Assembly: GCF_024701975.1 (NCBI RefSeq)
Contig: NZ_JANLNM010000002.1
Location: forward strand, 372,001 to 436,000
Direction: 5' to 3'
From: Variovorax sp. ZS18.2.2
GTDB taxonomy: Bacteria; Pseudomonadota; Gammaproteobacteria; Burkholderiales; Burkholderiaceae_C
Length of the DNA: 64,000 bases
The notes beneath the pieces are model-generated. The model was not told the DNA's origin. It saw only the letters and a program-made list of their open reading frames with translations, and did not search any database. Positions within the stretch are counted from its first letter, which is position 1, and the number at the start of each line of letters is the position of its first letter. Made by a program: the position numbers and the translations under genes. This document shows, piece after piece, positions 8,942-16,632 of this stretch.

Positions 8942-9870
8942 ACGACATCTATCTCAGGACCGCGCGCCTGTTGACCCAGGTGGCGCCCTTCGTCTTCGCC
9001 GACGAAACCTTCGCCCTCAAGGGCGGCACGGCCATCAACCTTTTCGTGCGGGACATGCCGCGGCTGTCGGTCGATCTGGATCTCGTGCTGCCGGATCACA
9101 CGCTGACCCGCGATGCGGCGCTCAGGAAGATCAAGGATTCGCTTGGCAAAGCCGCCGACGCGCTCAAGGCCAAGGGGTTCCGGACGCATCTGTCCGGTGT
9201 GCCCGGCGCTGACGAAACCAAGCTTTTCGTGAAGCGCGATGACGCTGAGGTCAAGATCGAAGTCAACTACGTGATGCGCGGGACCGTGAAGCCCGTCTCG
9301 GTAGTCGGGCTCGCGCCCAAAGCTCAGGAGGTGCTCCAGGCGGAGTTGGATATCCCGGTGGTGTCGGTCGATGACGTCTATGGCGGAAAGCTCGTCGCGG
9401 CCATGGACCGGCAGCACCCACGGGATCTGTTCGACGTGATGCAGTTGCTGGAAAACGAAGGCATCACGAGCGGCATCCGACGCGCATTCGTGGTCTACCT
9501 CGCAAGCCACAAGAGGCCGATTCATGAGGTCTTGTTTCCACGGCTGCGTGATGTGAGCACCGAATTCCAGGCCAACTTCCAGGGCATGACCACCGAGCCT
9601 GTCGAACTGGACGTACTGCTCGCAGCGCGAGACCAGATGATTGCCACGCTCCACAAGGAACTTGATGCCGAGGAGCGCGCATTTCTCGTGACCCTTGCCA
9701 GCGCCGCGCCGGAATGGCACCGCATGGGCATCGCGCACCTTGGCGCGATGCCCGCGATTCAATGGAAGCTGCAGAACCTGGCGAAGCTGAAAGAGACGAA
9801 CCCGGCCAAGTTCGAGGCGCAATCGCGCGAACTGGCCGAGAAGATTTCAGCGCTCGGACAGGCCATGTAG
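8938..9870 (+). CDS. abiEii: AbiEii-family nucleotidyltransferase toxin
   Basis: This 310-residue protein has the nucleotidyltransferase signature of AbiEii toxins: 'KGGTAINL' (GGT at residues 29-31) followed by 'VDLDLVL' with Asp46 and Asp48 as likely metal ligands. 'DDVYGGKLVAAMDRQHPRDL' near the middle matches the family's conserved third motif. These enzymes inhibit growth, in studied cases by modifying tRNA, and can abort phage infection. The GTG at 8938 was chosen because it overlaps the antitoxin stop in a GTGA arrangement and begins just before the domain. The same frame is open back to 8785, but that part is a shadow of abiEi. Confidence 0.87.
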   Translation: MNDIYLRTARLLTQVAPFVFADETFALKGGTAINLFVRDMPRLSVDLDLVLPDHTLTRDAALRKIKDSLGKAADALKAKGFRTHLSGVPGADETKLFVKRDDAEVKIEVNYVMRGTVKPVSVVGLAPKAQEVLQAELDIPVVSVDDVYGGKLVAAMDRQHPRDLFDVMQLLENEGITSGIRRAFVVYLASHKRPIHEVLFPRLRDVSTEFQANFQGMTTEPVELDVLLAARDQMIATLHKELDAEERAFLVTLASAAPEWHRMGIAHLGAMPAIQWKLQNLAKLKETNPAKFEAQSRELAEKISALGQAM

Positions 9871-9890
9871 CCTCGGGTCGAGCGCCAAGG

Positions 9891-11207
9891 TCAACGCTGC
9901 GGCATGTCCTTCACCGAGTAGCCCAGGCTCACCGTCGCATCCTCCGGAATCGCCGGCATCGTCGCGTTCCACGCGAGCCAGTCTTCACGCATCGCAGCCA
10001 ACCGCCCGGGCTCTTTCTTGCCGAGGTTCGCGCGCTCGCGCTCGTCCGCCGGAATGTTGAACAGGTACTCGTTGCCGTCGACCTTCAGGTACTTCCAGTC
10101 GCCGTCGCGCATCGCTTGCTGGCCGCGATGGTTCATGCGCCAGTGCAGCGGGCGGCGGAAGCTCTGCTTCGCGTCCTTCAGCACGGGCATCAGCGACACG
10201 CCATCGAGCGGATACGCCGCATCGGGCTTCACACCGGCCGCATCGAGCATGGTCGCGGACCAGTCCATCGTCATGCACAGCTGCGTGCTCTCGCCGCCCT
10301 TGGCGATCACCGCGGGCCAGTGCGCGATCCATGGCACGCGGATGCCGCCTTCGGTCAGGTCCATCTTGCCGCCCACCAGCGGCCAGTTGTCCGAGAAGCG
10401 TTCGCCGCCGTTGTCGCTGGTGAACACCACGAGCGTGTTGTCGGCCATGCCGTGCTTCTCGAGCGCGGCCATGATCCAGCCGATGCCTTCGTCCATGTGA
10501 TGAATCATGCGTCGGTACACGTGGATGTTGCCGCCAGCCAGGTCGAAGAGGTTGTCCTTGATGGCGGGCGCCTTCTCGGCGTCGTCGCGGGTTTCCCAGG
10601 GCCAGTGCGGGGCGGTGTAGTGCAGGCTGAGGAAGAAGGGCGCTTCTTGCTTGGCCATGCGCTCCACGTAGTCCACGGCGCGCTTCGAGAGCATGTCGGT
10701 GAGGTAGCCGTCTTCCTTCTTGTCCTCTTCGCCGAACCACAGATCGTGCTGGCCGGCGGAGTCGCAGTGGGTGAAGTAGTCGACGCCGCCCGACATGGGA
10801 CCGAAGAACTCGTCATACCCCGAGCGCAGCGGCCCGAAGTGCGGCGGATAGCCAAGGTGCCACTTGCCGATGAGCGCGGTCTGGTAGCCGCCGGCCTTGA
10901 GCAGCGAGGGCAGCGTGGGGTGGTCGGTCGGCAGGCCCAGCGTGGTGCTGCCGCGGCTGCTGCTGCGGATGGGCTCTTCGGCCGCGCCGCGCAGGCGGTA
11001 CTGGTAGCGCGCGGTGATCATCGCGAAGCGCGTGGGCGAGCACACGGGCGAGTTCGCGTAGCCCTGCGTGAGCTTCAGCCCGTTGGCGGCCAGGCCATCA
11101 AGCACGGGCGACACGGGGCCGAAGGCGGCATCGCGGCCGCCGTAGCAGCCGAGGTCGGCATAGCCGAGGTCGTCGGCGACGATGAAGATGATGTTGGGTC
11201 TGGTCAT
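9891..11207 (-). CDS. Sulfatase (formylglycine-dependent, cytoplasmic)
   Basis: This 438-residue alkaline-phosphatase-superfamily sulfatase opens with 'PNIIFIVADDLGYADLGCYG', where Asp12 and Asp13 are metal ligands. The catalytic motif is 'CSPTR' with Cys56, which would be converted to formylglycine. 'GKWHLG' and 'FTSDNGGE' complete the active site. No signal peptide is visible, so a cytoplasmic enzyme acting on imported sulfate esters or related compounds is likely. The ATG at 11207 was preferred over an upstream GTG at 11261 because it avoids overlap with the preceding gene and begins right at the domain. It is the last gene of a three-gene minus-strand operon, 14 nt after a Bug binding-protein gene. 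Confidence 0.92.
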   Translation of the reverse strand: MTRPNIIFIVADDLGYADLGCYGGRDAAFGPVSPVLDGLAANGLKLTQGYANSPVCSPTRFAMITARYQYRLRGAAEEPIRSSSRGSTTLGLPTDHPTLPSLLKAGGYQTALIGKWHLGYPPHFGPLRSGYDEFFGPMSGGVDYFTHCDSAGQHDLWFGEEDKKEDGYLTDMLSKRAVDYVERMAKQEAPFFLSLHYTAPHWPWETRDDAEKAPAIKDNLFDLAGGNIHVYRRMIHHMDEGIGWIMAALEKHGMADNTLVVFTSDNGGERFSDNWPLVGGKMDLTEGGIRVPWIAHWPAVIAKGGESTQLCMTMDWSATMLDAAGVKPDAAYPLDGVSLMPVLKDAKQSFRRPLHWRMNHRGQQAMRDGDWKYLKVDGNEYLFNIPADERERANLGKKEPGRLAAMREDWLAWNATMPAIPEDATVSLGYSVKDMPQR

Positions 11208-11221
11208 GTCTCTTGTGAAGT

Positions 11222-12208
11222 TCAGGGCTGGTAGCCGGATTTCTGGACGACCGGCGCCCACTGCGTCTTGTAGGCCTTCAGCATCGCGGCAGTCTGGGCC
11301 TGCGTGCTCACCACCGGTGTCATGCCCGAGTCCTTGAACTTGCGTTGGGTGTCCGGGTCCTGCATGACTTCGCGGATGGCGTTGGACAGGCGCTCGATCT
11401 TTTCCTTGGGCATGGTGGCCGGCGCGAAGAAGGTGTTCCAGCCGGTGGCCGAGAGGTCGAGCCCGGCCTCCTTGAAGGTCGGGATGTTCGGCGCGAAGGG
11501 CGAACGCTTCTCGCCCGAAATCGCCAGGATGCGCAGCTTGCCCGCGTTGTGCTGCGGCAGCACCACGTCTTCGGTGTCGATGGCAATGGGCACCTGGCCG
11601 CCGATGAGGTCGTTGAGCAGGGGCGCGGAGCCGCGGTAGCCGATCACCTGCGTCTGCACCTTGGCCTTTTCGCCGACCATGAGGCCGAAGAAGTGCGGCA
11701 GGCTGCCGGTGGCGGGCACGCCCACGTTGGCCTGCAAGGGGTTGGCGCGCATCCAGGCGAGCAGGTGGTTGAGCTCGCGCACCGGCAGGTGGGGCGAGAC
11801 CGAGAGCGCGAAGTCGTAGGCGTTGACGTGCGACACGGGCACGAAGTCGCGCTCGGCGTCGTAGTTGTTGTCCTTGAAGACCAGGGGCGCGACCACCATC
11901 ACGGCGGGGTTGGCGAGCATCAGCACGTTCTGGTTGGCGGGCGTGAGCTTGACCTGCTGCGCAGCGAGGCGGCCGCCCGCGCCGGGCTTGTTGTCGACGA
12001 TGACGGGCACGCCCAGCTTGGCGCCCAGCTTCTCGCCGACGATGCGCGCCACGCGGTCGGTAGCGCCGCCGGGGGCGTAGCCGACGACGATGTGCAGGGG
12101 GCTGTCGAGCGTCTGAGCGCTCACGCCGGTGGCGATGGACGCCATGAGGCCGGCTGCGGCCAGCAGGCCGGCAAGGCGGCGGGTAATGGGTGGGTTGGGG
12201 CTCAGCAT
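11222..12208 (-). CDS. Bug-family (TctC) solute-binding protein
   Basis: This 328-residue exported protein belongs to the tripartite tricarboxylate transporter receptor family. A signal peptide ends near 'TGVSAQT'. The mature start 'PLHIVVGYAPGGATDRVAR' and the later 'NKPGAGGRLAAQQV' and 'GYRGSAPLLNDLIGGQV' are characteristic of Bug proteins, which bind small carboxylates. A strong ribosome site (AGGAGGAAA) precedes the ATG. No TctA or TctB membrane subunit is nearby, as is usual for Bug proteins in Burkholderiales. Its place before the sulfatase suggests it binds an organic sulfate or the released acid; that is inference. Confidence 0.93.
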   Translation of the reverse strand: MLSPNPPITRRLAGLLAAAGLMASIATGVSAQTLDSPLHIVVGYAPGGATDRVARIVGEKLGAKLGVPVIVDNKPGAGGRLAAQQVKLTPANQNVLMLANPAVMVVAPLVFKDNNYDAERDFVPVSHVNAYDFALSVSPHLPVRELNHLLAWMRANPLQANVGVPATGSLPHFFGLMVGEKAKVQTQVIGYRGSAPLLNDLIGGQVPIAIDTEDVVLPQHNAGKLRILAISGEKRSPFAPNIPTFKEAGLDLSATGWNTFFAPATMPKEKIERLSNAIREVMQDPDTQRKFKDSGMTPVVSTQAQTAAMLKAYKTQWAPVVQKSGYQP

Positions 12209-12246
12209 GATGGGGTTTCCTCCTCGTTCAATCGTTCAAATCGTGT

Positions 12247-13236
12247 TCAGTCGTTCGCCTGGAAATTCACGGCCTTCATGATGCCGGCCCAGCGAGTTGT
12301 GTCTTCCCGCATGGTCTTCAGAAGTGCTTCGCTGCCATCGGCGATCGGGTACATGCCGTTCTGCAGCAGGAGCTGTCGCACCTCGCGCGCGTTGACGGCG
12401 CGGGTGAGTTCAACGCGCAGCTTGTCGACGGTGGCCTGCGGTGTCTTCAGCGGCGCGTAGTACGCGAACCATGCGGTCGCCACCACGTCCTTGTAGCCGG
12501 CCTCCACGAAGCACGGCAGGTTGGGCATGAGCGGTGAGCGCTTCTCGCCGCTGGTGGCCAGCACCTTCACGCGGCCTGAGGGCAGCATCTGCTGCGCGCC
12601 GCCGATGGTGTCGAAGTACACGGGAATGGTGCCGCCCATCAGGTCTTGCCGGGCCGGCGTGGAGCCGCGGTAGGCCACGTGCACCATCTGGAGGCCAGCC
12701 GCGCGGTTGAGCATTTCGCCGAGAAAGTGCGAGGGCGTGCCCGCGCCGTAGGAGCCGAAGCTCAGCCTGTCGCCCTCTGCCTTGGCCCAGGTGATGAATT
12801 CGGGGAGCGTATTGGCGGGCACGTCCTTGTGCACGGTCAGCGCGAGCTCGAAGCGGGCTGCGTTCAGCAGCGGAACGAAGTCCTTCACCGGGTCGTACGA
12901 GAGGTTGCGGTACGCGCTCGGGAACATCGTCATCATGCTGGCCGTGCCGAGCAGCAGCGTGTGGCCATCGGGCGGCGCGGTCTTCACCGCCTCGACCGCG
13001 ATGCGGCCCGCCGCGCCCGAGCGGTTGTCGATGATGAGCGGGCCGAGCGAGTCGCGCACCTGCTGCGCGATGGCGCGCGTGAGCACATCCTGCGTGCCGC
13101 CGGCGGGCACGCCGATCAGCACCTTGATGGGCTGGCCGGGCACGAAGCCCTGCTGCGCCCGAGCCATCGGCGCGAGGGCCAAGCTGCCCAGGGCTGCGAG
13201 TGCATGGCGGCGGTCGAAGGCAAGGCGGCTGGGCAT
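12247..13236 (-). CDS. Bug-family (TctC) solute-binding protein, first gene of operon
   Basis: This 329-residue protein is a second Bug receptor. Its leader 'FDRRHALAALGSLALAPMARA' has an RR pair before the hydrophobic core and could be Tat- or Sec-dependent. Family motifs are 'KVLIGVPAGGTQDVLTRA', 'NRSGAAGRIAVEAV' and 'AYRGSTPARQDLMGG'. It leads the operon that continues with the other Bug gene (38-bp gap) and the sulfatase. A GGAG ribosome site precedes the ATG. It is transcribed divergently from the MarR regulator, with a TTGAT-CTA-ATCAA repeat between them. Confidence 0.93.
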   Translation of the reverse strand: MPSRLAFDRRHALAALGSLALAPMARAQQGFVPGQPIKVLIGVPAGGTQDVLTRAIAQQVRDSLGPLIIDNRSGAAGRIAVEAVKTAPPDGHTLLLGTASMMTMFPSAYRNLSYDPVKDFVPLLNAARFELALTVHKDVPANTLPEFITWAKAEGDRLSFGSYGAGTPSHFLGEMLNRAAGLQMVHVAYRGSTPARQDLMGGTIPVYFDTIGGAQQMLPSGRVKVLATSGEKRSPLMPNLPCFVEAGYKDVVATAWFAYYAPLKTPQATVDKLRVELTRAVNAREVRQLLLQNGMYPIADGSEALLKTMREDTTRWAGIMKAVNFQAND

Positions 13237-13293
13237 GGTCGGTTCTCCGGGTTCTCGGTCGGTGGCGAACGACTTTAGAGACGCTACATTCGA

Positions 13294-13306
13294 TTGATCT
13301 AATCAA
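13294..13306. promoter_or_regulatory. Inverted repeat between Bug operon and MarR gene
   Basis: TTGAT (13294-13298) and ATCAA (13302-13306) flank CTA, in the 93-bp gap between the divergent genes. The size and location suit a MarR dimer controlling both promoters. Flanking bases are only partly symmetric. Confidence 0.5.
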
Positions 13307-13329
13307 CCATCCCCCGGACTAACCCCCAC

Positions 13330-13845
13330 ATGCCTGCCGCCGCCGCGCCCCGCCGTCCGCTGGACGACCTGCTGCTGTACCGGCTGTCGCGGCTGCTCTC
13401 CGTGGCGGGGAGCATGGTGATCCGCCTGTGCGAAGGGCGCTTCGGCATCACGCGGCGCGAATGGCGGTTGATTGCGGTGCTGGCGAGCAAGGGCGAACTG
13501 GGCTCGTCGCAACTGGCCGAGCATGCGCAGCTCGACAGGGCGCGCACCTCGAAGGCGGTGGGCTCGTTGGTCGCAAAGCAACTGATCTCGCGCGTGGCCA
13601 GGGCGGGGGACCGGCGGCAGGTGCAACTGGGGCTCACCGAAGCGGGGCAGTCGCTGTACGACGAGCTCTTTCCGCTGGTGACGAAGATCAATGGCGACCT
13701 GATGAAGGCGCTGGATGCGGACGATGCGGCGCGCTTCGATGCCTCGTTGAATCTGCTTCAGGCGAAGGCCGAGCGGATGGTGGAAGAGGCGGTGTTGCCG
13801 AAGGCGGACCGGGGGCGGCGCGGTGCGGGCGGCGTTAAGGCATAG
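13330..13845 (+). CDS. MarR-family transcriptional regulator
   Basis: This 171-residue protein has a MarR winged helix: 'GITRREWRLIAVLASKG', then 'SSQLAEHAQLDRARTSKAVGSLVAKQLISR' as the helix-turn-helix, and the wing 'DRRQVQLGLTEAG'. The C-terminus forms the dimerisation helices and a basic tail. MarR regulators usually repress an adjacent divergent operon and release it on binding a small aromatic or acidic ligand. Here the divergent operon encodes two Bug receptors and a sulfatase, so the inducer may be their substrate. Confidence 0.92.
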   Translation: MPAAAAPRRPLDDLLLYRLSRLLSVAGSMVIRLCEGRFGITRREWRLIAVLASKGELGSSQLAEHAQLDRARTSKAVGSLVAKQLISRVARAGDRRQVQLGLTEAGQSLYDELFPLVTKINGDLMKALDADDAARFDASLNLLQAKAERMVEEAVLPKADRGRRGAGGVKA

Positions 13846-13982
13846 ATCCGAAATCCAGCACGCTCACAAGAGCGGGTAGCCGGAAGCGGCCGTTCCTCAC
13901 AGCCACGCAGATTTTCTGCCCGCGTGTATCCCTTGTGACTTAATTTGGGCTGCGACGATCAAGGCTTCGAGTCACCTGAGAA

Positions 13983-14306
13983 ATGCCAGACACCATGCAA
14001 TGCCCCGTTTGCAATCACCTCGGCGCGGCGACAGACGTTCGCTGCATTCAATGCGGTTCCACATTGATCCATGAGGCCACGGGCCACTCAGAAGGCTATC
14101 GCAAGGCCACTGATTACATGGACGCTCGCCTGTATGGCGGCATCGGCGCCTTCTTTGGCTTTGCCATCGTCGCAACGCTCTTGAAATTCATCCTGGTCTC
14201 GCCGTGGTTGAGTGACCGCGAGATATACGCCGTCGCCGTTGGCGGTGCGATTGCAGGGGGCGTGGCTGGTCGTTTGCTGTTGCGCGCAAAGCGTCGCGGG
14301 TATTGA
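13983..14306 (+). CDS. Small zinc-ribbon membrane protein, function unknown
   Basis: This 107-residue protein starts with a short zinc ribbon (CPVC at residues 7-10 and CIQC at 21-24), then a linker and two hydrophobic segments ('LYGGIGAFFGFAIVATLLKFILV' and 'IYAVAVGGAIAGGVAGRLLL') and a basic C-terminus. It looks like a two-pass membrane protein with the ribbon in the cytoplasm. The ATG at 13983 is used; another in-frame ATG lies four codons on. I do not recognise a named family. It lies upstream of dps, with 135 bp between them. Confidence 0.75.
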   Translation: MPDTMQCPVCNHLGAATDVRCIQCGSTLIHEATGHSEGYRKATDYMDARLYGGIGAFFGFAIVATLLKFILVSPWLSDREIYAVAVGGAIAGGVAGRLLLRAKRRGY

Positions 14307-14441
14307 AGGTTGTCCGGGGCGGGCCTTGCGTTGTCGTTCCGCCCCCGCACGAACACTGCCGACTCGCCTACGCACAGCCCGATTGACGGGTCCTACAAGT
14401 TGCTGATCGATTCCATCATCACCAACAGGAGTACACCCTCA

Positions 14442-15044
14442 ATGGCAGCCTCGAAGACCACCAAACCGACAGCCCGCTCGAAGCAGCAGCAGGAAGTCAA
14501 ACCCGATCTCGACCAGAAAAGCCACGAGACGCAGCGCTACGGCGAAATCGTCAAGCTGCCCAACGGCCTCTCCGAGAAGGTCTGCAAGGAAAGCGTGGCG
14601 CTGCTCAATCAGTGCCTGGCCGACACGATCACCTTGCGCGACATGTACAAGAAGCACCACTGGCAGGTGGTCGGCCCGACCTTCAACCAGCTGCACCTGA
14701 TGTACGACCAGCACTACGAAGGGCAGGTGCTCCTGGTGGACATCGTGGCCGAGCGCATCCAGCTCCTGGGCGGCATCGCGCTTGCGATGGCGGCCGACAT
14801 CGCCGAGACCACGAAGATCGCCCGCCCGCCGCGCGGTCGCGAGCCGGCACCGGTGCAGTTGCGCCGTCTTGCCGAGGCGCATGAACACATCATCGTGAAC
14901 GCGCGCGAGGCGGCCGAGAAGGTCGACAAATCAGGCGACGCGGGCAGCAACGACGTGTTCGTGAGCAACGTGTTGCGCACCAACGAACTGCAGGTGTGGT
15001 TCCTCACCGAGCACCTGGTCGCTGCCTCGCCCGTCACGGCCTGA
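14442..15044 (+). CDS. dps: Dps-family DNA-binding ferritin-like protein
   Basis: This 200-residue protein has a Lys/Gln-rich, probably DNA-binding N-terminal tail (residues 1-35) followed by the ferritin-like Dps fold. The intersubunit ferroxidase region 'KKHHWQVVGPTFNQLH' and 'DIVAERIQLLGG' carry the usual His, Asp and Glu ligands. Dps oligomers oxidise and store iron and shield DNA during stress. The ATG at 14442 was chosen for its AGGAG ribosome site about 11 nt upstream. The frame is open further upstream, without start support. The protein is somewhat longer than the roughly 165-residue E. coli Dps because of its tail. Confidence 0.93.
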   Translation: MAASKTTKPTARSKQQQEVKPDLDQKSHETQRYGEIVKLPNGLSEKVCKESVALLNQCLADTITLRDMYKKHHWQVVGPTFNQLHLMYDQHYEGQVLLVDIVAERIQLLGGIALAMAADIAETTKIARPPRGREPAPVQLRRLAEAHEHIIVNAREAAEKVDKSGDAGSNDVFVSNVLRTNELQVWFLTEHLVAASPVTA

Positions 15045-15070
15045 GTGCGGTTGTTGCCAAGCGTGCGCGG

Positions 15071-15292
15071 TCAGCCGCGCTGCCTGGCTGCGTTCAGCCC
15101 CTTGGCGGTGACGCGCATGACCGTCGCCTGCCCCGAGTAGACGCTGCGCCCGCGTTCGTGGAGAACGGGCGGCAGGTCCGCCTCGATCAACTGCGCGGCG
15201 CGAAGCACGTCGCACTTCTGGATGTCGGACTGGTCGTGCAGTTGCAGGGGCAGCCGCGCGCAGCACAGCTGGCCGAGCAGTTTCATCGGCAT
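15071..15292 (-). CDS. Small protein of unknown function
   Basis: A 73-residue frame begins directly after the stop codon of the minus-strand frame at 15293-15583, which suggests translational coupling. The predicted protein is soluble, with two Cys at its start ('LCCARL') and a mixed C-terminus 'MRVTAKGLNAA'. No family is recognised. It is accepted mainly because of the tight pairing with its neighbour and because the plus-strand alternatives here look like shadows. Confidence 0.5.
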   Translation of the reverse strand: MPMKLLGQLCCARLPLQLHDQSDIQKCDVLRAAQLIEADLPPVLHERGRSVYSGQATVMRVTAKGLNAARQRG

Positions 15293-15583
15293 CTATATCC
15301 CCTCGGCCGAGAGCGGCTCGCGCCCGGCATCGCGGTGCGCGGGCGGGCAGGGCGGTGACGTCGGCTGGACGGCCATGAGGAGGCGCGCCCGCGTGGCGAC
15401 GGCGTGGTTGTCGATATCGTTCGTCAGTGTCTCGTCGAGCAGCGGCAGCTTGCCGGCTGAAATCCGCATTCCCACTGCCCACACGATGGCGTCGTACAGC
15501 ACCGGAGGCATCGTTCGCCCGTGCAGGTAGGCGCGCACGGCGGCGTCGGCTGCAAGGCCGGAGGGGGTCTTCAGAGGGGGCAT
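15293..15583 (-). CDS. Small protein of unknown function, first of a pair
   Basis: A 96-residue frame preceded by a good GGAG ribosome site 8 nt before the ATG. The sequence has a hydrophobic, ordered-looking first two thirds ('VLYDAIVWAVGMRISAGKLPLLDETL') and a Pro/Arg-rich tail. No signal peptide or clear membrane span is present. It is followed without a gap by the 73-residue frame at 15071-15292. It is divergent from the Crp/Fnr-like regulator. Function unknown. Confidence 0.5.
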   Translation of the reverse strand: MPPLKTPSGLAADAAVRAYLHGRTMPPVLYDAIVWAVGMRISAGKLPLLDETLTNDIDNHAVATRARLLMAVQPTSPPCPPAHRDAGREPLSAEGI

Positions 15584-15756
15584 GGTGTTCTCCAGTCGAT
15601 GGAGGCTCTGAAACCGACGCTACTCAACAAGCGTCCGGCGCACCGTTCGCCAGCGCACGTTGGCCGTCAAAAAAAGCTGCGCTTCTATGTGCGGCATCGC
15701 ACAGACGCCAAGGCATCGGCCGCAGAATGATCGAAATTTTGGAATCCCATTCCGCC

Positions 15757-16497
15757 ATGGCCCTGTCCCAGTCCTTGTCTTCTCCGCGCGCAGCCGTGGC
15801 GCGCAACAGCCTGCTGGAGGTCATGCCGCCAGAGGTGCGGACGGGCCTCATGCCGCTCCTGGAACTGGTGCCGCTCAAGCTGGGCGAGGTGCTCTACGAA
15901 TCGGGCGTCGTCCAGCAATACGTTTACTTCCCGACCGACTGCATCGTTTCACTGCTCTACGTGCTGGAGAACGGGCAATCGGCCGAGATCGCCGTCGTCG
16001 GGTTCGAGGGGATGGTGGGTGTGTCGCTGCTGATGGGCGGGGGCAGCACGCCCAACCGCGCGGTGGTGCAGAGCGCGGGCCACGCATTCCGGCTGAGCGC
16101 GAGCCATATCAAGCAGCTCACGGACAACGGCGGGCCGCTCCTGCACCTGCTGCTGCGCTACACGCAGTCGCTCATCACGCAGATGTCGCAGACGGCGGTC
16201 TGCAACCGCCACCATTCGCTGGAGCAGCAGCTGTGCCGCTGGCTGCTGCTGAGCCTGGATCGCCTGCCCGGCAACGAGCTGGTGATGACCCAGGAGCTGA
16301 TCGCCAACATGCTCGGCGTGCGCCGCGAAGGCGTGACCGAAGCGGCCGGCAAGCTGCAGCGCCTGAACCTCATCAAGTATTCGCGCGGCCACATCACGGT
16401 GCTGGACCGTCCAGGCCTGGAGACGCAGGTGTGCGAGTGCTATGAGGTGGTCAAGCGCGAGACGGATCGCCTGCTGCCCCGCCAGCCTGTGGCCTGA
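15757..16497 (+). CDS. Crp/Fnr-family regulator, copy 1
   Basis: This is a 246-residue protein with an N-terminal cyclic-nucleotide-type beta-barrel ('YFPTDCIVSLLYVLENGQSAEIAVVGFEGMVG' region), a dimerisation helix and a C-terminal HTH_Crp ('MTQELIANMLGVRREGVTEAAGKLQ'). The cAMP-contact Arg-Ser pattern is absent, so it probably senses something else or acts constitutively. Start is uncertain: ATG 15757 has GGAAT about 11 nt upstream, and ATG 15727 adds ten residues. A similar gene follows at 16633. Such regulators are common in Comamonadaceae and often linked to stress or oxygen responses. Confidence 0.9.
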   Translation: MALSQSLSSPRAAVARNSLLEVMPPEVRTGLMPLLELVPLKLGEVLYESGVVQQYVYFPTDCIVSLLYVLENGQSAEIAVVGFEGMVGVSLLMGGGSTPNRAVVQSAGHAFRLSASHIKQLTDNGGPLLHLLLRYTQSLITQMSQTAVCNRHHSLEQQLCRWLLLSLDRLPGNELVMTQELIANMLGVRREGVTEAAGKLQRLNLIKYSRGHITVLDRPGLETQVCECYEVVKRETDRLLPRQPVA

Positions 16498-16525
16498 GCG
16501 GCGCCTGAGCGGTGCCTGAGCGCGG
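16493..16525. repeat. Three tandem 11-bp units at end of regulator gene
   Basis: CCTGAGCGGCG (16493-16503), CCTGAGCGGTG (16504-16514) and CCTGAGCGCGG (16515-16525) repeat in tandem. The first unit contains the TGA stop of the upstream gene, so the array lies just behind it. It may have arisen by slippage; no function is evident. Confidence 0.6.
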
Positions 16526-16632
16526 CGGCCGCGCCGCACTCGGTGCGCCTGCGCACAGACGCGCAGAGGGTGGTCGGCAACAATGCGCCCGGTTGCGCAT
16601 TTCCGCGCTCGTTCTTCCCAACAGGCGGTTCC

